This document shows positions 50,958-62,700 of a DNA stretch of 64,000 nucleotides, piece by piece. The position numbers were made by a program, and so were the translations under genes. This DNA is from Patellaria atrata CBS 101060. Its lineage: Eukaryota; Ascomycota; Dothideomycetes; Patellariales; Patellariaceae. The stretch is from NCBI GenBank assembly GCA_010093705.1, contig MU006113.1:181165-245164 (forward strand), written 5' to 3'. Position 1 is the stretch's first letter, and every line of letters starts with the position of its first letter. The notes under the pieces were generated by a model that ran no database searches, was not told where the DNA came from, and was given only the letters and a program-made list of their open reading frames with translations.

Positions 50958-53231
50958 ATGAGATCTTCAATCCTCCCGCTGTTCGCGTTCACGGCGTTGT
51001 AAGGTGCTGACATGATTGGAAAACCCGCATAGCGTTCGCGGCCTCCTGATAATTTATTTGACATGAACCGACCGTTCGGTGCTCTTTGCCATGCTGGTCA
51101 CACAGTAGTGATAATTTACCCGTAGTGAGAAAAGGGAGAAAGGGACGGCACATGCCATGATACTTGTATCCAGAGCGATAACGCTGATCAGTGTGTTCAG
51201 TTGGCGTCGCGGCAGTGGTGGTCAGCATTTGCAAACTGCATCTGCACGCCTCAAACACATACACTTACATCAGTGCTTTTGATGGGGGCCGTAGAGGAAG
51301 GAACTCATCAAACTCCTTCGCCCATGACTCCCCCTTCGTGAGATTCCACAGACAACCTCGAAGTCTGCCTTCCTGGAGCGCCGAAAATGTCGACGCGGGA
51401 GCTGCCGAAGCCACTGGTCGTTGAACCAAGCGGGGACTTGTAAGTAGTAGAGAAGCGTAAAGATATAACAAAAGCTAATGTGATTGATAGTGATGGGAAC
51501 GATGGGAAATGGTCGACATTCGTCTTTCGCATCGGACAACCAGAGCAGAACGTAAAGTTGCTCATAGCGACATCAGGTCAAGAAACGTGGGTAGTCGCTC
51601 CGGAGGGTTGCACTCAAGATGATCCTCAAGATTGCCCTGATACTCGTGGACTCGTTTTCAATGACACGGAATCCTCGACTTGGGAACCCAATGCTCTCTG
51701 GTCGTTGGAAGACAGAAATGGCCTTGGGTACTCAGGGAACGGGAGGTATGGTTTCGACACCGTTGCTCTAGGATGGCAGGGTAGCGGAGGACCGAATGTT
51801 ACCCACTCGATTGTCGCTGGTATCGCGACGAAAGACTTCTACTTGGGGATGTTTGGCGTATCCCCGAGGCCGACCAATTTCAGTGACTTTACCGACCCAC
51901 AACCGAGTTTCATGAGTCTAGCGAAGAAAGCGGACCTGATACCGAGTTTTTCATATGGGTATACAGCAGGTGCTTTCTATCGTGAGTTTTGAAACCTCCC
52001 TGAGCGCAAACAGGTATTGACGGAGAGAAACTTAGGATCAGACGGCGTTCTCGGAAGTTTAACGTTAGGCGGATATGATTTGTCGCTCTTTGAACCAAAC
52101 GATCTTACATTTCCTTTAAGTGATGTAACATACCGTGATACGGTCGTCGGTGTCCGCTCAATCACTGTAAAGTCTGAATCATCATCTTACGCTTACACGG
52201 ATGCGTTCTATCCGTTCGTTGACGCTGCAACTCCTCATATCTGGCTTCCTCTGGACGCATGCCAACTATTTGAGGATGCTTTCAGTTTAGAATACGATGC
52301 TGACTCTGATCTGTACCTTGTCAGCGATGGCCTTCATGAAGACTTACTATCAGCCAATGCTAGTGTCTCCTTTGAGCTTGCTACCAGAGAAAATGGCCCA
52401 GCAGTAACTATCAATCTTCCGTACGCAAGCTTTGACCTTCAGACGACAGGTCCGTACATGGGATTAGAGAACTCAACAAGATACTTTCCCCTCCGACATG
52501 CCCAGAATCAGACCCAATATACCCTCGGTCGAACGTTCTTGCAGGAAGCATATATGACCGTAGATTATGAGCGGGGGAACTTTTCCATAAGCCAGCGGAC
52601 ATTTGACTGGAACACGCCATCAAACCTGGTGACCATACTTCCTGCCAACTCAAGTGATGTGTCTCCAATGGGAACAGATCCTATCCCAAGTTCTAACAGC
52701 ACCCCGCGAAGGACATTCCTCATCGTAGGTATAGTCGCCGGCATAGTCTCCCTCATCTTACTCATCCTAGCTTTCGTATTCTACCGTAGAATTCGTAATG
52801 CAAGGCGAGCGAAGAATGAGAAAAAGCCGGTTAAGGGCGTAGACCCATATATCAGACCAATTGAGCCTGAACTGGGTGGCCATCCTCGCTTTGAAGTCGA
52901 AGAGGATAGGGGGATTCACGAGATCCCGGGCATTAGCATGGCATGGGAGCTTGAAGACAAAGACAAAAGAACACACGAGATGATGGGTGCTCCTATGGTA
53001 TGGGAGCTAGAAGATACGGGTAAAACTGAACTTGCGGTGTCTGAGCATGAGGTCAAAAGCATCTCGACTGACACAAGAGCGTCAGACACGGAGGTGGAGA
53101 GTGATGTAGAAGAGAATAGGACCGGGTCGACGGTCGTGTCCCCGGTGTCCCCCTTGTCCCCGGCCTGGCTCAGAGCTCAAGAAGATCTTGCAGCGTTCAG
53201 TACGGTATCTCCGCGCAGCCCCCGTCCCTGA
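50958..53231 (+). CDS. Membrane-anchored aspartic-protease-like protein, catalytic motifs degenerate
   Basis: Surface protein with a pepsin-like fold. Secure exons: 51402-51439, 51491-51981, 52036-53231, in phase, encoding ~575 aa from LPKPLVVEPSGDF. Family blocks are VEPSGDFDGNDGKWSTFVFR, FDTVALGWQGSGGPNV, GIATKDFYLGMFG, SFSYGYTAGAFYR and GSLTLGGYD. The pepsin motif D-T/S-G is replaced: the first site reads IATSGQETWVV and the second FVDAATPHIWLP, so proteolysis is doubtful. A transmembrane helix (TFLIVGIVAGIVSLILLILA) and a ~150-residue charged cytoplasmic tail follow, giving a receptor-like layout. The 5' end is tentative. A signal-peptide exon is proposed at 50958-50998 (MRSSILPLFAFTA, GTAAGG donor), then a linker exon ending at 51337 before a 64-nt intron; several acceptors fit in phase. 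Without it, an ATG at 51387 would give a protein lacking a signal peptide. Confidence 0.8.
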
Positions 53232-53863
53232 AAATGTGGCAATGGGGTAAAGAATGGAATGGATGATACCAAGAACCGAAAGCTGTGAACATAGGACCGA
53301 AGAGGTCTCTCGGATATTTCACCCAGGGTCGAACGAGGAGAATCGTTACACTCAGTCAGAAATACCTAGGGAAATCTGCCCCGAGCAACGACACCACACC
53401 CGAGTCAGCTCTCGTTAACTTGACTGCGTGCAGTCATAGATGAGGGGTGACGAGTAAGGTTAGGTTGAGATAGAATGTGGTGCCAACACTCATTAAGTGG
53501 ACGAGAACGTTTCCCTAGCTTGTCGATAGGAGGCACGGCTGGCTCCTAGGGGGTAGTGCCATCGCAAGGAAAAGGCCCGGGGCGACCCACGTGACGGACA
53601 ATTGAGGAAAAATTCTGTGACAGGATCATCCAAATAAGATACGGGAAGAGAGCCTTACGAACATCTTATCATAATCTGTAATAAACAATGTATTCTTCGT
53701 GACAGCTGGGTATTTCCATCTTATCTCCATTTGATCTTTCACCTATTCCGTTCTCTCACCTCAATGCTGTATACCTTACACCACAAAACTAAGACCGCTA
53801 ACAGAAGAAATCATATCTATTAATTCGCAGCCCTAAGAGAACTCCCAACGTACCTTACCTTAT
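53232..53863. other. Intergenic, convergent gene ends
   Basis: 632 bp between two convergent genes. Nothing is recognised beyond presumed 3' UTRs. Confidence 0.5.
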
Positions 53864-55312
53864 CTACTCCCTCCCTAGCATCTCCGCCACATCAGCATCT
53901 AGTCCATCCATCGCATCTCCTTCAAACTCGGCAAACTCATCTCCAGCTGCCGAGATCTTCCTTCTTTTTGCGCTGGCCACTGGAACTCCATTTCCCAATT
54001 CCTCGCTCCTGCCCCTCACAACCGCCAGGCTGGATAAAAGATCCGCACCGGGAATTTGTAATGGCGCTTGTACAGCTGCTGGAGGTTCCTTACTGGTAGT
54101 ATATGCGGAAGGCGTGTCAGTGAAGCTTAGAGCTTGAGCTGACGGACTACCAATAGGGGTGAGACTTTCGAAAGGTGGTGGCGTAAGTGTTTCTACGTTT
54201 GGTCTCTCTGGCTCCTCGGGCGTAGCGGATGTGTGAGATGTCAACGGTGTCGGTTCTGCGGAGAGGCCCCTCATAATACCGTCCTCAACTTCCCTTTTCT
54301 TAGCTTCAATACTTGCTTTTCGGACAGAAAGATCATCTTTTTGCGCATTGTCTTGTAAGAGCTGCGCACGGTTGTTTTCAAGAAGAGTTTCTAGTCCAGC
54401 AATAAGAGCTTGACGGGCCTTAATACTTTCTGCGACAGCACCTTCAGCATTAGCTAGCGACTTAAGAAGGGACGAGAGGCGAGCCGCATGGACTGGTGGA
54501 GTAGGCTGAGGGGTCGAGGGATCCGCGAGCTTTTCATATTCCGCATTGGAGTTGGTAATTAATGGTTTAGAGGTTACCGACGCTTTAGATAGAGCGATCT
54601 GGAGAGGTACGAGAGGTTGTAACTCGGCGGGAGCGGAGCCACTACTGTTAGAAAAAAGAGAGCCACCCAATGCAGGTTTCTTGCCTGTGCCACGGCTTTT
54701 GTCGAGATCTGCCGTGCAGTTGTCAGTATATACGTCAGTGTAAGACAAATAGAAGCATACCATCTACACGTCGTTCAAGATCTTCCTGGACACCCTGATC
54801 GAATATTTGACGCGCTCGCCAAACTTCAATAACCCGTCTGAGTTTCTGCTGGATATCCTGAGTTGCACCCTTGTATGCTACCGCTGTGGCCTCTGCAATG
54901 ATCTATTTACAGTCAGATTCCTGTGATATGGATGAGGCCTGGTATAATCTTACTGGTCCAAAAGCAAGGACGAACTCGTTCTTTCGGCGTGCTTTCGATT
55001 GTTGAACAACTTCTGTAACAGCTATTAGAGAGGATAGTGACTCGAGATCGAAGGTGCGTACCGTTGGCGAGATATATGAGATTTAATCTCCTGCTTGCTG
55101 GAGAATCCTTCAATCGCTGCATCCATAGTTGAGCTGTCCTGTCTGCATGTCTCCTATAGTGGAAAAAAACGATTAGTCGTTGACTTTCACGCGAAGAACT
55201 AGAAGTAGCCTAACCTATGGAACATAATCCATTGCGAAACAGCGACAATCGCATCTTGTGTCTCATTAAGAGACGACATCTTAGACTTGACAGCATCGTC
55301 TGTATAAGCCAT
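53864..55312 (-). CDS. RTT103: RTT103/Rhn1-like CID protein (RNA polymerase II CTD binding)
   Basis: Protein that binds the phosphorylated Pol II C-terminal domain and helps transcription termination. Five exons on the minus strand: 55215-55312, 55062-55153, 54954-55012, 54761-54902, 53864-54708, all in phase, giving 411 aa. The CTD-interacting domain is residues ~1-130: KMSSLNETQDAIVAVSQWIM, TAQLWMQRLKDSPASRRLNL, IYLANEVVQQSKARRKNEFV, AFGPIIAEATAVAYKG and RRVIEVWRARQIFDQ. A helical/coiled-coil segment (~215-275, RLSSLLKSLANAEGAVAES) and a Pro/Thr/Ser-rich tail follow, with a basic patch SAKRRKIS that may be a nuclear signal and an acidic end. The domain order matches yeast Rtt103 and metazoan RPRD proteins. 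The gene is head-to-head with clathrin light chain, with 438 bp between starts. Confidence 0.93.
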
Positions 55313-55750
55313 TGCGCTAATACTTCAGATGCGCCCACTGGAGGATGAAATGGGAGCTCTTATTACAGACACACGATGAACGACGAGTTGTAATGTACAA
55401 ACAAGTTATCTCAGAGCTCAAACGGCTCTTTCCTAAGTTCGAAGACGATCGCTGTGTGATAAAATGGAGCTCTTATTGTAGACCGTCTAATACCTACAGT
55501 GCAACACCAGACAAGATGAACAGACGGAACTAAGGTAGTTGTTGTTGATTGTATAGACCTGCGACGCCGAAGCTCCTGCAAGCTTGATGTCTTAGCGTTT
55601 GAGGCTCAACCTCACCCCCGCTGGCCGCAACTACAAACAGATCCCCTATACTTTATTTGATCAGACCAGAACTCAAGCTGTCAACACCGGACACACCCTT
55701 ACTATCCTTCTCCTCGCCCAATCTTGATACTCATATTCTCCACATCTATC
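55313..55750. promoter_or_regulatory. Shared promoter of RTT103-like gene and clathrin light chain
   Basis: 438-bp divergent intergenic region. It holds a short diverged direct repeat: GGAGCTCTTATTACAGAC near 55352 and GGAGCTCTTATTGTAGAC near 55466. Otherwise no recognised motif. Confidence 0.5.
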
Positions 55751-56698
55751 ATGGCAGACCGATTTCCCTCGTTAGACGAAATTGATGCTGGTAAGTCACG
55801 TCGTCAGTTTTGATTATCCTGTACAGGTTTACGGCATCTTCTAAAACGGCTCCCTCTTCTAGGTCAGACTGAGGCGCGCGGCGAATTGAACTTTGATCTC
55901 GTCGACTCAACCGAAGACGATTTTCTTGCTCGCGAACGCGCTGCTCTTGGTGATGAAGCAAATCAATTCACCACAGCTGCGGACCGTTTAGCTACAACCG
56001 TAGAGGATGCTGGCGATGACGACCTACTCGGCGATGGTTTAGCAGACGTAGGCGGACAAGAGCTAGGTGGATTCGAAAGTTCATTCCCGGCGATAGATAC
56101 ATCGAATGAGGTATATTGACTTCACCCTTATCACCTCAACGGATCTCCCAATTATGCACATATTGGATTATCCATGCTATTAAGTATCTTATGACTTGTG
56201 GCTAACCGAAATCGCCTCCATCAGCACATGGCCCCTGGCGGCACCATAACCGGCACGACTCTCCCCAACATCCCCGGCTTCCCCCGCAGCAACTCCCCCT
56301 ACGTACAACCCTCCTTCTCTGATGAGCCCGAACCAGACGTCATACGCGAATGGCGTGAACGCCGCGACCTCGCTCTCGAGCACCGTGACTCCGTCTCTGC
56401 GGGAAAGAAGGACAAAACCATCACCGAAGCTCGAACCGCGATCGACGATTTCTATGAGAACTACAACAACAAGAAGGAAAAGGCGATCGCACAGACGAGG
56501 CGCGAAGCTGAGGAATTTCTGGAAAATAGGGAGGATACCAGCGCAGGTGGCACCAGCTGGGAGCGCATTGCGAAGCTGGTGGATCTGAGCGGGAAGGGCG
56601 CAAGGGGTGGTGCGAGTGGGACTGGTAAAGAGAGATTCAGGGAGTTGTTGGTCAGCCTAAGGAAGGATGAAAATGCACCCGGAGCGACGGGTTACTAG
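55751..56698 (+). CDS. CLC1: Clathrin light chain
   Basis: Regulatory subunit of clathrin coats at the plasma membrane, Golgi and endosomes. Exons 55751-55790, 55863-56110 and 56225-56698 join in phase to 253 aa. The N-terminus begins MADRFPSLDEIDAGQTEARG and is followed by an acidic region (EDAGDDDLLGDGLADVGG). The central helix that binds the heavy chain reads PDVIREWRERRDLALEHRDS, with the family's typical W-R-E-R-R pattern, then AIDDFYENYNNKKEKAIAQ. The C-terminal block SWERIAKLVDLSGKG and ERFRELLVSLRKDENAPGA is strongly conserved among fungi. Intron 2 ends at a CAG just before CAC ATG, so the Met at the exon 3 start is internal. Identification is secure. Confidence 0.96.
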
Positions 56699-57398
56699 AT
56701 GGTAGGTGAGGCAGCATGATTTACTTCTGTTCTTATGGCGCGGGAAAAGCTGGAATGGGACCTCTCGTCAATTTTATGGGATTGAGTTCAGTGTATCATA
56801 AAAACATATTGGATGTAGGAGGGTCTTTTGCCTTGCGAATAAGTCCTATTCCTTAGCTTTACAGTAATGGACCCATTCAAAATGTTAAAAGTTTCTTTAG
56901 CCGTACTACCTTCAGTGTATCTCCTTGTTATACTCATTAATGTCTCCCTTTTGTCGCCAACTAAGTTACTCTTCCTAGTTTATCACCACCGTCATCACTT
57001 CGAATGGAACAAACAACGAACTGTTTTAGGTCGAATGCGTGAAATCGTCGAACGTCTGGAGGCCACTCTCGCACCTCAGATTCTCAGCACTTAGAACAAT
57101 GTCAACGAATTTGATTGGATCAAGTCAATCAATGGATACATCAAAATCACATTCAGGCAGGAAAGTATACCAATAGTATGGTGCTGTTGGATATCTGAAT
57201 TTTATCTTTTTTGAGACCTAGGCTCGGTGCTGGTGTTCACAGAGTTGGTGGAGACTCCATCAAACAGTGCAAACTCAGTAGCATCGCTTATTTCTATTCA
57301 ATATAGCTAATATACTGATAGTCACTCCCTATCCACATAATTCCTCTATTATACTTTTTTTCTAACTCTCAATCCCTATTCTTGTCACGCCCGGCCGC
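56699..57398. other. Intergenic, convergent gene ends
   Basis: 700 bp between clathrin light chain and the dehydrogenase. A 75-codon open frame (56867-57094) begins with a hydrophobic stretch but has no other support. Confidence 0.45.
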
Positions 57399-58392
57399 TC
57401 AAGGCTTCGAAACACCCCACCCTTCGCCCAAACTCTCGAAGACCTCCTTAACCGCTCTCTCCAGACTCTCAGTCCTAATCCCATAATCTCTCGGTCCCGG
57501 ATCTCCAAGCATACTCACCACCCTGTCTCCCCCGACTGGATCCGCAATCTCAACCACGCTCCCTCCTCCCCACTCCTCTTTCTCCGCACACCCCACAATC
57601 GTCTCCGCCACCCTCTCAGGTGAAATCCAATTATCCTGTATCCGGCCATCAACGATCTTCCACTTCTCCGTCTCCGTCCATAACGGCGTTTTGATCATGC
57701 CCGGAGCTACAGCGTTGACACGCACGCCCAAGGCTTTATCTAACCATCCCAAGCTCCGCGCGAATCCCGAAATGCCCCATTTCGAAGCATGATAGAGCGG
57801 CGTGATAGGCCCGGCGAGTTGGCCGGCGATGCTACTTACTAGGACAACCCGCTTCGGGTTCTCCTTCTCGACTTTCTGCTGTCCGGGCGCCGGGTTCAGC
57901 CAGTGCGACAGCGCGAGTTGCGTCACGCGGATCGGATGCGTTAGGTTTAGGTCGAAGATCTTATACCTGTCCCCGTCGACAGGGTCCCTGGAGAGAGAGT
58001 TGCCTGGGGGATGCCAGAAGCTGGAGGTGGGCGGCTCGAAGATGCCGGCGGAGGGGACGACGATGTCGATGGTTGGGAAGCTCGCGAGTGCGGTTGCGAA
58101 GAGCGTAGAGAGCTGCGTCCAGGAGGTTACGTCTGTGCGGACGAAGAGTACGCGAGGCGAGGAACTGGGGGCGGAGTGGGCGTCAATGAGGGATTGTGCT
58201 TCCGGGCGAAAAGACAGATCGGCGATGATAACATTGCACTTTCTGGAGAGGAGTAGAGATGCAAGGGCAAGGCCAATGCCTGGGGTGATTAGTGAGAGGG
58301 TTACGAGGATGGGGAATGGATGTACCTGAGCCGCCTCCGGTGATGAGGGCGGTTTTACCTTCGACGGAGAAGGGAACTGGTTCGGATACCAT
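57399..58392 (-). CDS. Short-chain dehydrogenase/reductase (classical SDR)
   Basis: NAD(P)-dependent oxidoreductase. Exons on the minus strand 58326-58392 and 57399-58279, joined in phase, give 315 aa. The cofactor motif TGGGSGIG (residues 18-25) is split by the intron. Asp43 at the end of the second beta strand (IIADLS) suggests NAD rather than NADP. Asp72-Val73 follows the third strand (RTDVTSW). The catalytic set is Ser172, Tyr185 and Lys189 (VVLVSSIAG; LYHASK), with PGMIKTPLW after the sixth strand. The usual NNAG is PSAG here, a mild deviation. The start MVSEPVPFSVEGKTALIT places the Rossmann fold at the normal distance. The overall pattern resembles 15-hydroxyprostaglandin-dehydrogenase-like fungal SDRs; the substrate is unknown. 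Confidence 0.93.
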
Positions 58393-59727
58393 GATGCTTA
58401 CGAAGATTGATTGCAATATTACATTTACCACCAAGTCCTGACAGTACCAACAGGAGAATCAATTTATATTACGCCGTGCTGTACATCGATAATGGGAGGG
58501 GAAGCTCTTAAGAGCTCCATCACTGCAGTTTAAGCAGACTACAAGGAGTTATCCTACGCCCCACTTGCACAGAGATATAGCCCCCACCAATATCTTCGAC
58601 GAATGGAAGTCAATCAAGACCTCGGGGTGATTCATGTTCCAGCGTACGCAGCGAAACATATCCGATGTGAGCTAATGAAACCTCGGCATCCTACCTACGG
58701 CAGCCCACAAAGAAGTTCTATACCAGTACTTTGTTCTTACGAGTATTTCAACTTCATCTTCTACATTGATTATGTACGCGAAGGGAATATCATCGTTCGC
58801 CATATTATTGTGCAAGAAGAAAGTCAGTGATAAAAGCCAAATATGTTTCACTAATACAACTTGATTTTCTTGGACAGTTGAACCTCTAACTTAAAGGACA
58901 CTTGAAACGGAAATACTACTAATGGCTGACTTCCTCACTGTCAAAGTTATAATTTTATAAAACAACCTCGAGACTGCGTCTTGAAGTGTTTTTAATGAAC
59001 TTTAAGTTGGCTCTAACCTCACCTTGGGTTTAAACCCAGCGTAAGCGTCCTAAAAGCTAGCTACGGGGAAATCATTCTCTCATCTTGAATGGAAATGACA
59101 TACCTATAGAGAAGTAGTCCTTAACTATAGTACATATGGGAACAAGCCAAAAGCGATGAGGGGAATTGTGTGGACCTACACGTTCACAAAAACACTCAGA
59201 AACAAGTTACTAAGGGGAAATTGTAAGATCATCAGATTTTGATGGACTTTTGATTACTGCTAAAGCTCAGGCTATGGTATTTGTACAGCTAAACACTCAA
59301 CTCAAGTATTATCTAGCACGGCTTCTCAGCTCACTGAGGCATGCGCTCTCTTTTAAGGAACCAGGTTCGATATCTACTATGCCCAAGGGAATCCACACAA
59401 TGTATCCACTACGCCAGACTGATGCTGTGGGTATCTCCAGGTATGCGACCAAATGCTCGTAGAAAATCCTACAAAAGGCAGATACTGCCTTTACAGACCA
59501 GGAACCAAGTAAAGAAGCCGGTATAATTGGCAAGTCGCTTTCCGGGCTTTGATAGGTTTACAGACAAAGAAAAAGTAGGAAATTTAGGTTTTTGTAAACC
59601 CTGACGCATTGAAGGAAGTTATGCTCAAACTAAGAACTACCGGACGCAGTGAGGATGTTGTCTGTACTGAATGAATTGCTCGTACCGAATGTTTTTAGCA
59701 ATCAGCCTTCCGTTCAGGCTGCGAAGA
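58393..59727. other. Intergenic
   Basis: About 1.3 kb between the dehydrogenase start and the stop of the zinc-finger gene. Short open frames at 58603-58830 and 59250-59462 lack support. No gene is seen. Confidence 0.45.
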
Positions 59728-62700
59728 CTATATGTCCAGCACTTTGGTGGGGTCGTCGAAGAATTTGCGACGGAAGGCCACTATGCGAGAGGCGACCGGA
59801 TCAGTATCTTTAGCCCCGTGGAGGCGTAGTTCCGCAAGGACGACTTTAAGAGCGTCTGCCCATTGTTTCTTTTTCTCAAGAGAATGAGTCGAGCCTATTG
59901 TGCCAAGTTCGACAAGGACTTCATGACCTGTGGGATTAGAAGTAAAAGAATCAGCATGTGAACAGGAGAAAAGACTTAAACCTTGAGAACGCGAGAAATA
60001 AAGAGATGATTTAGAAATCGACAAGATGAGATAGGTACAGAAGAGAAAAAGAGAAAAACTGCAAGGACAGGGTACATTTATAAACTAACCCTCGAGGACC
60101 ATCTCACGGAAGTGTTGATTATGACAGTGAGGATCATTGCACGAGCCTCCTGCCGCTTCAAACTGACACAGAGGTTTATCTGCGTCGATCGTATTGTTGA
60201 ATGTCAACGAAGCAAAGCCACCGGAGACGTCTGTAGGATAGAGGCGACTGAAGCGGTAAGCTTTGAAGAGTTTTAATGGGCTCTCATATGGCGTGAAATA
60301 GGGATGAGAAGAAAGATAATTGCTCTATTTTATCGTTAGTTGTTTACTATGAAATCCGGTTGTAACTTACTGGCTGCACATATGCAACTGGACCATCGTT
60401 CCTTCGCTGGAGTCCTGTAGCTAAGTCATCCGATACGTCTACTCTGGACATATCATAGAGCGAACGCTGGAAGAGATAGTCATTAGCACTTGTTGGAGAT
60501 TCACCTGTGGCATATTGACTTGTATCAGTATGCACTTTAAACGACGGTTCAGACATAAAGTCTGGTGGTTCATAATCATCTCCGCTGTCTATTTCGGTAT
60601 TAGCAGCACCGGATGTGGATCTCGGAAGAGTCTCTTCAGCATTTTGTGCGGAAACCGGCATTATGTGCTCACCAACATGACTGAGTCCTGGAAGAAGCGT
60701 GGTCACCAGAGGTGGTTCGTAATCGTCAGAACCGGCCAATGACTCAGTATAATTACTGAGCTCGTCAGATTCCACTGTGGACTCTCGCCCACCTCGAATA
60801 ACGGGTATATTATTTTCTTGATACGATATCGATGAGACGCCATCATTGTGATCTTGTACCATCGGTAGAGTTGAGTCTACATCATAGAAATTTTCTACGC
60901 TATCGTTCTTAAGTGGTAAACCTTCCTCTAGTGGATGTCTAGAGGCTACGGCACCGTTATCAATAGCTGGGGCAGAAACTGGGGACTCCGCAGAATCTGT
61001 CATGCGCACAGAAAACATGTTATCTGCAGCAATAGAGAGCTGTTCCGAATCACTCATCGACATATCCATTGCATCATCCATCGCATCAAACTCCTCTTGT
61101 TGAGTGTTTGAAGAAACGGGAGGCTTTAACTGCGAGTTCTCGATCTGTACGTCCGGTGTTGTGGTAGGGCTTGATTCACTCACAGTGCGCAGAGTGAATT
61201 GTATCTCTTCCATAGTAGGATGGGGAGCTTGGAGTAAACTCTGTTGAAGCAACATATCGGAGATATGTGAAATCTCAGGATTAGCGTCGCCTAAAGTTAA
61301 TGTAAGTACTGCATTTGCGAAGGTGTAGGAAAGAGCTTACTTTTTCGGAGTTCTAATTCTGGAGTCTCTGTCTGATTTTCGGCTTCTATCTGAAGAAGTT
61401 CTTTCTGGAGTTCTTCCATGAGAGCTGCAACCTTCGCAACCTCCTCTTGTTTCGCACGCTTCTTTTCTAGCCACTGAGCTTGTACACGACTAGACGAAGA
61501 AGAATCCTGCTCTTGGGCTGATGGCGCCCCTGAAGTTTGGGTAGTGGCTGCTCCGGTTGCTTCGGCAGTCGAACCTTTTGGTGCTTGACCAGTGGGGGTG
61601 TTAATTGTAGATTTCGTATTGGAATTCTCGGGGCTAGGAGATGCAGTTTTTGGCGCTGATAAAGAGGGAACTGCTTTTGGCGCTGCAGGTGACTCAACCT
61701 GCCCAGCGTTTGAATTGGTCTTTCGTTGATTCTTGACCTCTGCGAGTTTCTTCTCCCTAGACGCACGCTCGAGCTCTGCAAGTTTTTGCTTCGTCGCCAC
61801 TAGCTCTTTCTCTTTCTGTTGCCTAAGTACCTCCAAGTCTCGTAAAGAACCGGGAGTCTGAACTGCGGGTGGGGTGCTGAACGTCGAACTGGATGCAGTA
61901 GGTGGTTGCCATGCTCCTGTCGGCTTTGAGAAGAAGCTAGTCAGACTGGGAGTGACCTGAGCACTCTTCTGTTTTTTAGGTATCGCAGAGACACTGTGCG
62001 CCTCAGATCGCTCCTTGGATGGAGCATCGTCAATATCCATAACACTAGTAGTTGACTCATCATCACTGGCTTGAATGAGCATCTCCTCGTCGAGGTTTTC
62101 GTACCGTTTATCCTGACCAAAACGTCGTTTGAACATCGCAGAGGTACCAGCATGACTGCTTTCACCGTGATCCGATGATAAAGGACGTTTTCTATTCGCA
62201 TTTTCCACGACCTGTGGAGTAACCTCATTTGTGGTGCTTGAGTTTGCTTGTGAGACAAGCGGCGGCACGATTGCGGCTTTGAAACTGTCACTACCCAACG
62301 ATATTGATGGCTGTACGTTTTCCGAAGAGGATGCCAGAAAGAGACCAGGTATCCTTGTAAAAGTTGGCGTGACTGTAGGAAATATCGCCTGCGAAGGTCT
62401 CTGTGTTTTGGAAGGTGTACCTGGTGCAGCGGGTGACGTGGTTGCGCCAGAAATTGTGAGACCGACTGTTTGTGGTACTTGCGGGGTGGTTGTAGTTGCC
62501 CTTCTAGCCGCCGCCAAAGCTTCTATTTTCTGGCGAGCCAATTCGGTCTGCGCTCTCTTCTTCTCTGCAGCTTTGCGCGCCGCGTCATCCACCAGCTGCT
62601 CGGGCGTACGGATCGATGTACTGCTGGGTTCCTGGGTTACGGTTTTAGAAGCTTTTGGAGCTTCGACGTTCCCTGCGGCGACAGTTGAAGGAGACGCCTG

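Noticed and set aside
56867-57094. 75-codon frame with a hydrophobic start after clathrin light chain
   Set aside because: Could mimic a small membrane protein, but no conservation is recognised and it lies in the 3' UTR side of two convergent genes.
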